From assembly GCA_016744595.1 (NCBI GenBank), contig JADGEB010000017.1:1-64000 (forward strand): DNA of 64,000 nucleotides, given 5' to 3'. Shown one piece after another: positions 32,394-41,919 of the stretch. The translations under genes and the position numbers were made by a program. Within the stretch, counting starts at the first letter, position 1. Every line of letters begins with the position of its first letter. The notes below the pieces were generated by a model. That model saw only the letters and a list, made by a program, of their open reading frames with translations. It did no database searches and was not told where the DNA came from. Source of the DNA: Desulfuromusa sp. (lineage in GTDB: Bacteria > Desulfobacterota > Desulfuromonadia > Desulfuromonadales > Geopsychrobacteraceae).

Positions 32394-32999
32394 ATGACCA
32401 CTTATATCCAACAACAGCAGGACAATTTGCCAACAACAGGGCTGCTGGCATTGGCTGTTACGTTGACGATATACATACTAAGTCTGATCGAACCCTGTAA
32501 ACCACCAGCACACATCACCGGACTAATCTTGCTTGGTGGCGGTTGCATACAATTACTGACCGGGATTCGCAGTCAACAACAAGGGCAAGCTTACGCAGCG
32601 GCAACATTATTACCACTTGGAATCTTCTGGCTGTCACTGATCAGCTATGAGATATCCCCACAACTTGGCGTAGGGCGACACCCTAACTCAATAACGATGT
32701 TCTCCTTTATGAGCCTCTGGGGCCTATTTATTGCCATTTTATTCCTTGCCAGCTTTCGTCAAAATACAGCCATTCAAATCCTGTACGGATCGATGATGTT
32801 CTTTTTCCTGGCTCTGGCGATGAACCATTTGCGGGACGACCAGGTATTTCTTTTCTTGGGATGCAGTGTTGGAATGTTTGCCTCACTGGTTGCCATATAT
32901 ATGGTGATTGCTCAAGCTTATAACCGCATACGTGGGCGAGAAGTCCTGCCATTGGGGGAGAGATATGATGTTATCACTGAAAGTGATGACTCCAACTAG
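32394..32999 (+). CDS. GPR1/FUN34/YaaH (SatP)-like acetate/succinate uptake protein
   Basis: 201 residues from ATG 32394, preceded by GGGAGAG; an ATG at 32382 is the alternative. Six hydrophobic helices with TTGLLALAVTLTIYILSL at the N-terminus, HITGLILLGGGCIQLLTGI and FASLVAIYMVIAQAYN fit the YaaH fold and size. The family NPAP signature is not well conserved, so the assignment is moderate. Lying after an OFA carboxylate transporter, a role in short organic acid uptake is consistent. Confidence 0.65.
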   Translation: MTTYIQQQQDNLPTTGLLALAVTLTIYILSLIEPCKPPAHITGLILLGGGCIQLLTGIRSQQQGQAYAAATLLPLGIFWLSLISYEISPQLGVGRHPNSITMFSFMSLWGLFIAILFLASFRQNTAIQILYGSMMFFFLALAMNHLRDDQVFLFLGCSVGMFASLVAIYMVIAQAYNRIRGREVLPLGERYDVITESDDSN

Positions 33000-33117
33000 A
33001 AACCGGGGTTAACAGTCATCCCGAATCATTACGATTCCGGTTGAAAAACACGCAGCTTGCAGGTACCTTAAATTATGGAAACACTATTCTACCAATTAGA
33101 ACGGACGATATAAAGCA

Positions 33118-33450
33118 ATGAAACTTGGCCAACAGATGACAATTCTAGGGCTGGTTGCTCTAGTTTATTATGCTGTTCTGCTAACGGCAGGTGTTCTCAG
33201 CACCGATGTCATACCTCAGTTTCTCGTCTCAGCTTTTATTTTTCTCTCATCGGGACGATTATTACGGAATGCCCCACGAGCCCGTTCTCAAAAACTGGAT
33301 AAAGATGGCAATCCGCGCAAAGAACCAAACTGGAAATTCCGAACCCAAATTCTCAACTGGACAATGGCTCTCCTGATTATCGGCGTCCTTGCTCTCTGGG
33401 TTATAAAACCGGTCGGAATGTCCTTTATGGAGATGTTCCATTTAAAATAA
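33118..33450 (+). CDS. small membrane protein, unknown function
   Basis: 110 residues. Two N-terminal helices (ILGLVALVYYAVLLTAGVLS; FLVSAFIFLSSGRLL), a charged loop (RARSQKLDKDGNPRKEPNWKF) and a third helix (WTMALLIIGVLALWVI). No known domain. It is on the same strand as the SatP-like gene, 118 bp downstream, and converges on the NtrC-type regulator gene. Confidence 0.65.
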   Translation: MKLGQQMTILGLVALVYYAVLLTAGVLSTDVIPQFLVSAFIFLSSGRLLRNAPRARSQKLDKDGNPRKEPNWKFRTQILNWTMALLIIGVLALWVIKPVGMSFMEMFHLK

Positions 33451-33494
33451 TCTGGGCACATCCACGTGATGTCTCAAGAATAAATCTACTTTAG

Positions 33495-34859
33495 TCAAAT
33501 CAACATATCTTCTTTACGCAATCCATATTTTTTCAATTTACGATAGACCGTCGCCATATTCATGCTCGCCTTTTTTGCTGCTTCTTCGATATTTCCGTCA
33601 GACGAGGTAAGGAGTTGACGCAGGTAATCGATTTCAAAACGAGCCAGAGCATCATTATATTCTTCACCACCAGAGGTAGGTGCATCAGTATCAATAAACT
33701 GAGTCAGTGTCGCCAAACTAATTTGTTGTTCGGTTTCCATGGTCATGCAGGCCTCTATAACATTTTTCAACTGACGGATATTTCCAGGCCAGACATAATC
33801 GGTAGCAACCCGTTGCGCATCTGCAGAAAAGCCCGAAATAGAGGTCTCAAACTTTTTGTTCTGCTGCTCAATAAAGTGAGCTGCCAAGAGAGCGATATCT
33901 GCTTTACGCTGTCGCAAAGGTGGCAAGTGCAGATTGATAACATTCAGTCGGTAAAAAAGATCTTCACGAAAGGATCCCTCTTCAACCTCTTTTTCCAGAT
34001 CTGAGTTGGTTGCCGAGATTAGCCTGACATCAACCCGAGTCGGAGTAGTATCACCAACCCGATGAAATTCTTGCTCTTGTAAAAAACGCAGCAATGTTTT
34101 CTGTACTGTTATAGGCAGATTACCAATCTCGTCGAGAAACAGAGTTCCCCCATCAGCAGCTTTGAGAAGTCCATCTTTATCTGCATTAGCGCCAGTGAAT
34201 GCACCTTTTTTATGTCCAAACAGTTCACTTTCAAGCACTGACCCAGGGATAGCACCGCAGTTAATTGCAATAAACGGTTCTTCCTTCCGCGGAGAATTGT
34301 AGTGAATCGCTTGAGCGATCAGCTCTTTTCCGGTTCCCGATTCACCTGTAATCAAAGCAGAGGTTTCTCGAGCGGCCACTTTTTCTACTTTACTGAGAAG
34401 TTGCTGCAATATGACCGATGCCCCGATAATATTATCAAAATTGTATTTTCCCTCCAGCTCCTTTCGCAATTGCTGGTTTTCAGTCATTAACTGGTTTTGC
34501 TTAAGAGCATTTCGCACTCGGAACAGAAGTTCATCCGGCTCAAATGGTTTTGTCAACATATCGTAGGCACCTTTTCGCAATGCCTGAATAGACATTTCTA
34601 CCGTAGCAAAAGCAGTGATGACGATAATTGGGATATGAGGTTCGCACCCCTTAATTCTTTGCAAGACTTCTAGACCATTGAGCCCAGGCATTTTAATGTC
34701 AGTGATAACCAGATCCCAGACAGCGGGCAGAAAAGAATCAACCGCTTCTTGCGGATCATTAAAGGTGCGAACAGCATGACCATCATCCATCAGCACAGTG
34801 GCCATCATTCGACAAAGACCTTCTTCATCATCGATAATCATAATTTTTTTAGCCGACAT
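33495..34859 (-). CDS. NtrC-family sigma-54-dependent response regulator
   Basis: 454 residues from ATG 34859 (ACAGGA upstream); a TTG at 34886 overlapping the kinase stop is possible. The receiver domain has the phospho-acceptor in LVITDIKMPG. The AAA+ domain has Walker A GESGTGKE, the sigma-54 contact motif GAFTGA and Walker B GGTLFLDEIG. A Fis-type HTH (GNIEEAAKKASMNMATVYRKLKKYG) ends the protein. It is paired with the Cache-domain kinase immediately upstream. The likely targets are the sigma-54 promoter and TTTCGCAAA palindromes at 30.3-30.5 kb in front of the carboxylate transporter. Confidence 0.92.
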   Translation of the reverse strand: MSAKKIMIIDDEEGLCRMMATVLMDDGHAVRTFNDPQEAVDSFLPAVWDLVITDIKMPGLNGLEVLQRIKGCEPHIPIIVITAFATVEMSIQALRKGAYDMLTKPFEPDELLFRVRNALKQNQLMTENQQLRKELEGKYNFDNIIGASVILQQLLSKVEKVAARETSALITGESGTGKELIAQAIHYNSPRKEEPFIAINCGAIPGSVLESELFGHKKGAFTGANADKDGLLKAADGGTLFLDEIGNLPITVQKTLLRFLQEQEFHRVGDTTPTRVDVRLISATNSDLEKEVEEGSFREDLFYRLNVINLHLPPLRQRKADIALLAAHFIEQQNKKFETSISGFSADAQRVATDYVWPGNIRQLKNVIEACMTMETEQQISLATLTQFIDTDAPTSGGEEYNDALARFEIDYLRQLLTSSDGNIEEAAKKASMNMATVYRKLKKYGLRKEDMLI

Positions 34860-34882
34860 AAAAAATCCTGTTTTTTGCGTGC

Positions 34883-36850
34883 TCAATATTCTTCCCGAAC
34901 TAAAGGCAAGCGAACAACAACAGTTGTCCCTTTGCCCATCTCTGATTCCATAAAAATTTCACCCTGATGCATTTCAATAATCTGCTTGGTTATAGCAAGC
35001 CCCAAACCGGTTCCACGAGTTTTGGTGGTAAAGAAAGGTTCAAATATTTTCTCCAGGTTCTCTTCCGAGATACCCTCACCATCATCAGAAAATTCGATAC
35101 GAGCAAATTCATCACCATCCAGACTAGTTGACACCCTGATTTCCCCTCCTCTGGAAGAAGCGGATGCAGCATTGAGAAGCAAGTTGATAGAAACCTGACG
35201 AAGTTGATCCATATCGACAGAAAAAGCGGGAATATTTGAGGCAAAATTCCGAATAATATCAACATGGAAAAGGTCGGAATGATTTTCAGCAAAATCGATA
35301 ATTTGATGGAGTAAACGGTTTATATCTGTTGATTCAAGAACCGGTCTGGGGGTTCTTGAATAACTGAGTAAATTCTGGACAATTTTTTTACAACGTTTAC
35401 TTTCTCTCTTGATCTCACTGATGAAAGTGTAATTAGGATCATTCTCGTCTATCTTTTTTTCCAAGTGCCCCGCATACCCAAGGATAACTCCAAGTGGATT
35501 ATTGATTTCATGGGCAACGCCAGAGGAAAGAACACCGAGTGAAGCCATTTTCTCCTGCTGGGCAAGGGTTGCTTCCAACTCTTGATTTTTTCTCAACATT
35601 ATTGTCATGCGATTAAAAGAGATCGCCATTTCCCCCAGTTCATCATAACTGTTAACCGGCATCCGTTCGTCTAACCGCCCTTGCTTGACCCGGCGAATAA
35701 CTGTGATCATTTTATGGATCGGATCGGTCAATATTTTAGATGCCCAAACCAACAGAACAGTCGTGATCAATCCAACGACTAGCGGCAGCAATAAAACATA
35801 TTTTACAATTTTCCATTTCAGATTATTTGCTGCGTTATAAAACTCGTCTTCATAACTGCCAACAGCAATAATCCAGTCCCAAGGCTCAAAGTATCGATAA
35901 CGAACGATTTTCATCCGGGGGGTTTTTTCTTCCGGATTTCGCCAAGGATAGTGAATCCAGCCATTCTTCTTTGCTACCATCTCAGCAATGAAAGCACGAC
36001 CCTCTGTATCGTAAGAAGATATAACGTTTTGCCCTTCAGCATCGGGATGAATCGTCAACACTCCATCACGTGACATGGCATAGATATATCCCGTTTGACC
36101 GACTCTTTTGCTTTTAATTTGTTCTGAAAGTGCAGCAAGAGCTTCTTCTTCATATTCAGGATTATCATAGGTTTCATCCAGATACCCCCCAGCAGCAACA
36201 ATCCAGTCCCACTTGCGACAATATGAGTAGGCAACTATTTTGTTTCGAGATCGGTTATCTCCAAGACTTTCATTGATCCACGGGTAGATTGTATAAAGGA
36301 TTTCCTCTGGTTCAGAGGCAAGAGCCCTCTCGATCAACTCACGAATAAAGAAGTGCCCTTCTTCATCCTGAGCATTGATAATGTTCTCCCCTTCACGACT
36401 GGGGTGAGCAGCCAAAACCCCTCTGGTTGTCATCGCAAAAAGATAGCCACTCCTCCCAATACTCACTTTTTTAAAGCTATTACGAACTGCTTGCTGACTC
36501 CGCAGTAAATCAGTATTGCCCAACAAAAAAGAACCTTGCTGCTCATTGATCTGATTTCGGGCCAACTCAACCAGAGTCTTCATCTCCTGCTGAACAAGTC
36601 GCTTTTTATCCTCTCGGGATACTTCAAACTGGCGATAATGACCCTTGAGTAAATCCAGGGTAAAACTTGCCATGTGGTCCAGATCCGACTTGCTGGTATC
36701 GGTCAATCCTTTGTACGCATGATTGGTTGCAATAAAACCGATGGTTCCACCAAGCAGAAAAATAGGGATAACAACCAATGGCAGGATAACCACTAACATT
36801 TTCCAGCGAATCTTTAAGTTATTGAAAAAAGAGAACGGGTGACGACTCAT
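34883..36850 (-). CDS. sensor histidine kinase with tandem Cache domains
   Basis: 655 residues. TM1 (about 18-40) is followed by a large periplasmic region with two Cache repeats, recognisable by GRSGYLFAMTTRGVLAAHPSREG and GQTGYIYAMSRDGVLTIHPDAEG, each closing with a WDWI(V/I)A(A/V)G strand. TM2 (about 350), HAMP, HisKA (GVAHEINNPLGVILGY) and HATPase (NLLLNAA, DDGEGI, GTGLGLAI) follow. Tandem Cache domains sense small carboxylates, amino acids or similar ligands. Partner is the NtrC-type regulator directly downstream; the neighbouring carboxylate transporters suggest the signal. Confidence 0.92.
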   Translation of the reverse strand: MSRHPFSFFNNLKIRWKMLVVILPLVVIPIFLLGGTIGFIATNHAYKGLTDTSKSDLDHMASFTLDLLKGHYRQFEVSREDKKRLVQQEMKTLVELARNQINEQQGSFLLGNTDLLRSQQAVRNSFKKVSIGRSGYLFAMTTRGVLAAHPSREGENIINAQDEEGHFFIRELIERALASEPEEILYTIYPWINESLGDNRSRNKIVAYSYCRKWDWIVAAGGYLDETYDNPEYEEEALAALSEQIKSKRVGQTGYIYAMSRDGVLTIHPDAEGQNVISSYDTEGRAFIAEMVAKKNGWIHYPWRNPEEKTPRMKIVRYRYFEPWDWIIAVGSYEDEFYNAANNLKWKIVKYVLLLPLVVGLITTVLLVWASKILTDPIHKMITVIRRVKQGRLDERMPVNSYDELGEMAISFNRMTIMLRKNQELEATLAQQEKMASLGVLSSGVAHEINNPLGVILGYAGHLEKKIDENDPNYTFISEIKRESKRCKKIVQNLLSYSRTPRPVLESTDINRLLHQIIDFAENHSDLFHVDIIRNFASNIPAFSVDMDQLRQVSINLLLNAASASSRGGEIRVSTSLDGDEFARIEFSDDGEGISEENLEKIFEPFFTTKTRGTGLGLAITKQIIEMHQGEIFMESEMGKGTTVVVRLPLVREEY

Positions 36851-37021
36851 GCTCCTCCACAGAGTAAAACTAAATAGGTTTAGTTCAGGCGAATTCGAAC
36901 CAGAGAGAAATCTTTATAGATATCTGTAAATTTATAACATGGGCGGGTTGCTGGTGGAAGAGTTCTTCTTTTATAGAGTATGGTTCGATTTTAATAGGCA
37001 ATACAACCTGAATCTGGTCAA

Positions 37022-37984
37022 TCAACAAAGAAACTTACTTTCAAGAACTGTCGAAAAACCCGGCACAGTTGTTGTCCTTTTCAACTTTCCAATGTCCCGC
37101 TGTAGGCACTCATCGGGAATAAAATTCAAAAGATCCTTCAACTTCATCAGCGCCTGTCGTTCACCGCAAAATTTCACCAGATAACGTGGCAGCAAGTCGG
37201 TCAACAACTGATACAGGTCGTTACGTCGCTGTCCCTCGTCAGATACACCCGGCAATTCACCGCGAATGCGTTGAAACAACCATGGATCAGCCAGTGCCCC
37301 ACGACCAAGCATCAACCCGGAAACATCTGTTTCCTGTAATAATTTCTGCCCCATTGCAGCACAATTGATATCACCATTTGCAATAATTGGAAGGTTGGTA
37401 CGACTGGCAACTTCGGCAGTTAAATCGTGATCAGCACAACCTGAATATTGTTGGATCACAGTACGTGGATGGAGAATCAGATAATCAATACCCGAATCCA
37501 GATAGACAGGCAGCAACTTAAAGAACTGGCGAGGATCACTATATCCTGCGCGGCACTTGATCGAAAAGCTCCCCCGAACTGATCGCCTAAGAGCCATCAA
37601 TAATTCAGCAAGAGACTCTGGGTCTCTCAGCAACTCCCCACCTGTTGCCCCTGTTGTCATCCGACCATAGGGACAACCAAGGTTTAGATTCAGGTGCTGA
37701 ACCCCGGCATCCTGAACCTGCATCGCCCCATCCGCCAAGGCTGAAGCATTGTTGCCAATCAGCTGTACAACCAGAGGGACATCAGAACTATGAGCCGCGA
37801 TTTCTCCCAGTTCTGCCTTGGCAATCCGCTTTCTTGATTGAGTTTGAACCCGCACAAACTCGGTAAAAACGATATCAGGCTGATAATGTTCGATATAGCA
37901 AGTTCGCAAGGCATCGTTTGTCAATCCCTGCATCGGTGCCAACATCAACGGGGTTGTCCCCTTAGCCCAGGGAAGTGATATCAT
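37022..37984 (-). CDS. dus: tRNA-dihydrouridine synthase (DusC-like)
   Basis: 320 residues. FMN-barrel motifs are LMLAPMQGLTNDALR, VQLIGNNASALADGA, NLNLGCPYGRMTTGATGGELL (catalytic Cys in GCP) and ILHPRT. PIIANGDI and GLMLGRGALADPWLF follow. It reduces uridines in tRNA D-loops with FMN/NADPH. Length and NLGCP(Y) sequence suit the Dus family; which subfamily (A, B or C) is not certain. It overlaps the upstream DUF3820 gene by 4 bp. Confidence 0.88.
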   Translation of the reverse strand: MISLPWAKGTTPLMLAPMQGLTNDALRTCYIEHYQPDIVFTEFVRVQTQSRKRIAKAELGEIAAHSSDVPLVVQLIGNNASALADGAMQVQDAGVQHLNLNLGCPYGRMTTGATGGELLRDPESLAELLMALRRSVRGSFSIKCRAGYSDPRQFFKLLPVYLDSGIDYLILHPRTVIQQYSGCADHDLTAEVASRTNLPIIANGDINCAAMGQKLLQETDVSGLMLGRGALADPWLFQRIRGELPGVSDEGQRRNDLYQLLTDLLPRYLVKFCGERQALMKLKDLLNFIPDECLQRDIGKLKRTTTVPGFSTVLESKFLC

Positions 37985-38220
37985 TGGCTCTCCTGGGGGA
38001 GCAATGGGCGCAAAAGACTCTCCAACCCATTGACCTTGATTTCGTATATTTCCAGTAATTGCTGCCCCAGCAAACCAGCTGGTAATCGATTACCAACCAG
38101 CCAAACAACATAGGGTTCTGGCAGATCAACCAAAAATCTCCCAGCATGTTTCCCATAAGGCATACGTGTGGTCGCCAATTTCTGTAATTGTCCTTGATCT
38201 GGATAAACCGTTTCAGACAT
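37981..38220 (-). CDS. DUF3820 family protein
   Basis: 79 residues from ATG 38220 (GGGGAG upstream); an in-frame ATG at 38247 is less likely. The segment TTRMPYGKHAGRFLVDLPEPYVVWL is the DUF3820 core, a small cytoplasmic domain found widely in proteobacteria, annotated loosely as a putative virulence-linked factor. Function unknown. It overlaps the Dus gene as ATGA, suggesting co-translation. Confidence 0.82.
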   Translation of the reverse strand: MSETVYPDQGQLQKLATTRMPYGKHAGRFLVDLPEPYVVWLVGNRLPAGLLGQQLLEIYEIKVNGLESLLRPLLPQESQ

Positions 38221-38400
38221 TTTCTTCTCCCCAGTCATCTTATACATAACTAAACAACCAAATCACTTTGTATCATAAATTTGGATCCGTGAGGAAACGA
38301 CAAACAATGGTTCTGCAACATTCAGGCAGAGAAAAAAAACATCCCAATCGCAACAAAATTATTGTACAATAATGTGTATTTGCTAAAACTTTGCTTGCAT

Positions 38401-40716
38401 ATGGTATGTATGATGCGTTTATTTGGAAGGCTACTCATATCTCCCTGGGCACTTTGCCCACTCATGGGACTGTTGCTACTTGGCGCATCACTCATTGATC
38501 ATCCAACCCTGTTAAAATTGGAATATCCCACTTACGATCAGTTACTTCAATTCAGGGCACCTCCCAGCAACAACCGAGTCGTCCTGATTACCATCAACCA
38601 ATCCAGCTATTCTAGCCCAGAGAATAGTCTTGCTTCACAAAAAAATCTGACCATATTAATCAACAAGATTCATCAATTGGGGGGGGAAAATATTGCTCTT
38701 CTGGATCCACCCAGCCTTCCCGATGGTTTCTCTACCGAACCGCTGCCGCCTGTAGTAGATCCAGCCGTAAAACCACAGCAACTTCTCATCAACTGGCAGA
38801 ATCCATTGGCTCATTACCGGAGAAACAGCCAAGAAGGCTGGGATATCCCACCAAAGACGCTGAGTAACGATCAAATTCTTCCAGCTGGACACCTGTTTTT
38901 TTTCCCAGACCCAGATGGAAAGATTCGGAGCCAAACGTTATTGATCCCCTGGAACAATCAATTGCTCCCTTCGCTCCCCTTACAACTGGCAATTTTAGCT
39001 CAGGGGGAAAGATTACAAAAGTTGCAAATAATTTCACCAAAACTAACTGGAACACTACAAACCAACACATTGCAGATTCCAGTCATCGGCGACTATCGCA
39101 TGCTATTGGATATTCACCCAAAACAACCCTCCTTCCAGACCTACCGAGCCATAGATCTATTGTTAGGCAACCCGAAACAGGATGCTTTAAAAGACAAAGT
39201 TGTCATTATTGGGCCAGCCAACAGTTACGGGGATCGGCATCTGGTCGCTGGATATGGCAATATGAATACCAGTGAGCTTGCTGCTCTGACAACCGCAACG
39301 CTGTTGGCAAACTCGGCACCCAAACGACCCAGTTGGGTCTGGCTACTGGAGATGGGTGTCCTCCTCTACTTTGTTGTTCTATTGACGCTACTTATTCCCA
39401 GACTCTCGTTTCGCACCGGGCTCGTAATCCTTCTGCTATTTTTAGCCAGTTGGGTTCTGGCTGCGGCAGGCGCTCTGATTATCTTCAGTATCTGGTTGAA
39501 AATCATTCCGGTCACTTTCCTCTGTCTCAGCGGCTTTACTTTGGTACGCTGGAATATTGGAAATCGGGAAAGAGACCAGCACAGACAAGAGAGCTACAAG
39601 GTTCTCGCCCAACGTTTTCAGGAACAGGGTCTACTCGATCTGGCATTGGAAAAAGCCCTTTTAATTGAACCAAAGATTAAATCGAGCAAGGCAACGCTCT
39701 ATAATCTGGGACTTGAGTTTGAACGTAAACGGATGCCACACAATGCTATTTCCATTTATCAGCATCTTTTACAAGCGGGTCGCTTCCGCGATACCAAAAA
39801 TCGACTTAAACAATTGGAGATTCCTGTACAGACAACTGCCTTGGGTCGCGATGACAATGCCACTGTTATTCTGAATAGTTCAGGAGAGAAACCCACTCTG
39901 GGTCGCTACCGCATTGAGTGCGAACTTGGCCAGGGAGCCATGGGAACCGTTTATCTCGGCATTGACCCAAAGATCAATCGTCAGGTTGCAATTAAAACCC
40001 TGGCCTACCAGCAGATTGACATGGAAGAATTACCAAAAATCAAAGAACGCTTTTTCCGGGAAGCTGAGGCCGCTGGTAATCTCAGCCATCCGAATATTGT
40101 TACTATCTATGACGTTGGAGAAGAAACTGATCTGACTTTCTTTGCCATGGAATTGCTCGAAGGTGATAACTTAAGTCACTACTGCCATCCCAAGAAACGC
40201 CTGCCAATAGCGCAAGTGATCGGCATTATTTCTCAAACAGCTTCTGCACTTGACTATGCTCACCGCCAAGGCGTTGTCCATCGGGATATCAAACCAGCCA
40301 ATATCATCCTGTCACAAGAGGGACAGATCAAAGTGACCGATTTCGGGATCGCACGAATTTCAACCAGCTCCCAGACAGAAACTGGGATGATTCTCGGCAC
40401 CCCCAGCTACATGTCCCCAGAGCAGGTAGCCGGAAAAAAAGTGGATGGTCGCTCCGATCTTTTTTCCCTCGGAGTCGTCATGTATGAACTGCTCGGTGGC
40501 GAAAAACCATTCCAGGGTGAAAACATGACGGCACTGATGTACAACATTTCCAACTCTAACTATCGTCCGCTCACAGCAGTTTGCCCAAAACTTCCAAGTG
40601 CCTGTTACACTATTGTTGATAAACTCCTGCAAAAAACCTTTACGCGACGTTTCAAATCTGCGGGAATTCTTCAACAAGAGCTGCTGGTGTTACAAAAAAA
40701 GCTGATAAAATCATGA
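38401..40716 (+). CDS. CHASE2-domain membrane serine/threonine protein kinase
   Basis: About 771 residues. The start is uncertain because ATGs at 38401, 38410 and 38413 all lack a clear ribosome site. An extracytoplasmic CHASE2 sensor (after TM1; YPTYDQLLQFRAPPSNNRVVLITI, ending VVIIGPANSYGDRHLVAGYG) is followed by three helices and a TPR-like segment (LDLALEKALLIEPK). A complete Hanks-type kinase domain comes last: GQGAMGTVYLG, AIKTL, VVHRDIKPANIIL, VTDFGIAR, GTPSYMSPEQ. It is the kinase of a kinase-phosphatase-FHA trio with the next two genes. Confidence 0.92.
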   Translation: MVCMMRLFGRLLISPWALCPLMGLLLLGASLIDHPTLLKLEYPTYDQLLQFRAPPSNNRVVLITINQSSYSSPENSLASQKNLTILINKIHQLGGENIALLDPPSLPDGFSTEPLPPVVDPAVKPQQLLINWQNPLAHYRRNSQEGWDIPPKTLSNDQILPAGHLFFFPDPDGKIRSQTLLIPWNNQLLPSLPLQLAILAQGERLQKLQIISPKLTGTLQTNTLQIPVIGDYRMLLDIHPKQPSFQTYRAIDLLLGNPKQDALKDKVVIIGPANSYGDRHLVAGYGNMNTSELAALTTATLLANSAPKRPSWVWLLEMGVLLYFVVLLTLLIPRLSFRTGLVILLLFLASWVLAAAGALIIFSIWLKIIPVTFLCLSGFTLVRWNIGNRERDQHRQESYKVLAQRFQEQGLLDLALEKALLIEPKIKSSKATLYNLGLEFERKRMPHNAISIYQHLLQAGRFRDTKNRLKQLEIPVQTTALGRDDNATVILNSSGEKPTLGRYRIECELGQGAMGTVYLGIDPKINRQVAIKTLAYQQIDMEELPKIKERFFREAEAAGNLSHPNIVTIYDVGEETDLTFFAMELLEGDNLSHYCHPKKRLPIAQVIGIISQTASALDYAHRQGVVHRDIKPANIILSQEGQIKVTDFGIARISTSSQTETGMILGTPSYMSPEQVAGKKVDGRSDLFSLGVVMYELLGGEKPFQGENMTALMYNISNSNYRPLTAVCPKLPSACYTIVDKLLQKTFTRRFKSAGILQQELLVLQKKLIKS

Positions 40717-41453
40717 AACTGCAAGTTTGTGCGAAAACCGATATCGGCCTGAGGCGTAAAAACAATGAAGATCTATTCTTTGTCGATGAGAAAATGGGAC
40801 TGTTTATTGTGGCAGATGGAATGGGAGGACATGCCGCCGGTGAAGTCGCTAGTCAGATCGCGGTTGAAACAATCTGTCAGTCCTTGCAAACAACTGATCA
40901 GAACAGTCCCCAAGAACAACTCAAACAGGCCATAGAAAATGCCAATCAAGCAGTTGAGCAAGCAGCTCGTGGAAACAACAAATGGCAGGGCATGGGAACA
41001 ACTTTGACGATACTCCTTCTAAAGCAGCAACAGGGATATCTAGCCCACGTTGGTGACAGTCGGATTTATCATTTACACAACTCACAATTCGAGCAATTGA
41101 GCGATGATCATTCACTGGTAGGCGAGCAGTTACGTCAAGGAATTCTCACACCAGAACAGGCAAAAATCTCATCCATGGGAAATATTCTTTTGCAGGCAAT
41201 TGGTATGACCCCTCAGCTGAATATTTGCCAGAAAAATATTGCTCTAACTGTCGGAGATCGATTTCTTCTATGCAGCGATGGATTGACCGACATGGTATCC
41301 GATCAAAAAATAGAGAAAATACTCAAACAATCAGTCCCATTAACTCCTCTCTGTGAAACCCTGATCGAACAAGCAATTGTCGCAGGAGGAAAAGACAATA
41401 TTACCGCTGTCATATTACAGATTGACCAACTGGATTCGGCTGAATCAAAATGA
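40713..41453 (+). CDS. PP2C-family serine/threonine phosphatase
   Basis: 246 residues, overlapping the kinase stop as ATGA. PP2C metal motifs are present: NNEDLFFVDE, VADGMGGHAAGEVAS, VGDSRIYHL, CSDGLTDMV and GGKDNITAVIL. It is a cytoplasmic Mn/Mg-dependent phosphatase (Stp-like) that would reverse phosphorylation by the adjacent kinase. Confidence 0.93.
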   Translation: MKLQVCAKTDIGLRRKNNEDLFFVDEKMGLFIVADGMGGHAAGEVASQIAVETICQSLQTTDQNSPQEQLKQAIENANQAVEQAARGNNKWQGMGTTLTILLLKQQQGYLAHVGDSRIYHLHNSQFEQLSDDHSLVGEQLRQGILTPEQAKISSMGNILLQAIGMTPQLNICQKNIALTVGDRFLLCSDGLTDMVSDQKIEKILKQSVPLTPLCETLIEQAIVAGGKDNITAVILQIDQLDSAESK

Positions 41454-41466
41454 AAAGGAGAGTGTG

Positions 41467-41841
41467 ATGTTGAAAATTGAACTGAAGTATCAAGGGAAAA
41501 ATCTGGCAACATATGAAACAGAAAATGAACAAATCAGTATCGGGCGCAATGCAAAAAATGATGTGCGCATTGATAATCCAGCAGTGTCAAGTTCCCATGC
41601 AGCTATCAAAAAAGTAATGAATACTTACTTTATTGAAGATCTGGGGAGCACTAACGGAACTTTCGTCAATGAAAAAAAGATTAACAAATATGAATTACTT
41701 GATGGAGATGAAGTGATCATTGGCAAGCACAGCCTAGGATTCCATTACAGCGATAGTGTCAATCCAAGTCAGGCTGACTTTGATAAAACTGTGGTTCTCG
41801 ATACCCGGAAGCAAAAAGAACTTTTGGACAAGAACCGCTGA
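41467..41841 (+). CDS. FHA domain protein
   Basis: 124 residues from ATG 41467, following AAAAGGAGAG. One forkhead-associated domain fills the protein: QISIGRNAKNDVRIDNPAVSSSHAAI and IEDLGSTNGTFVNEKKI, including the phosphothreonine-binding Arg, Ser and Asn. A short tail contains FDKTVVLDT, whose Thr may itself be the kinase target. It is probably the phospho-dependent reader for the upstream kinase. Confidence 0.92.
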   Translation: MLKIELKYQGKNLATYETENEQISIGRNAKNDVRIDNPAVSSSHAAIKKVMNTYFIEDLGSTNGTFVNEKKINKYELLDGDEVIIGKHSLGFHYSDSVNPSQADFDKTVVLDTRKQKELLDKNR

Positions 41842-41858
41842 TTTTACAACAGAGAGCA

Positions 41859-41913
41859 AATGGCGTCGCAAAAATTATTGTGCCTTGGTATGTGGAATTT
41901 TTGCGGCGCCATT
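41859..41913. terminator. bidirectional terminator
   Basis: 18-bp arms AATGGCGTCGCAAAAATT / AATTTTTGCGGCGCCATT with one G-U pair and a 19-base loop separate the convergent FHA and cytochrome genes. Confidence 0.65.
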
Positions 41914-41919
41914 AATTAA

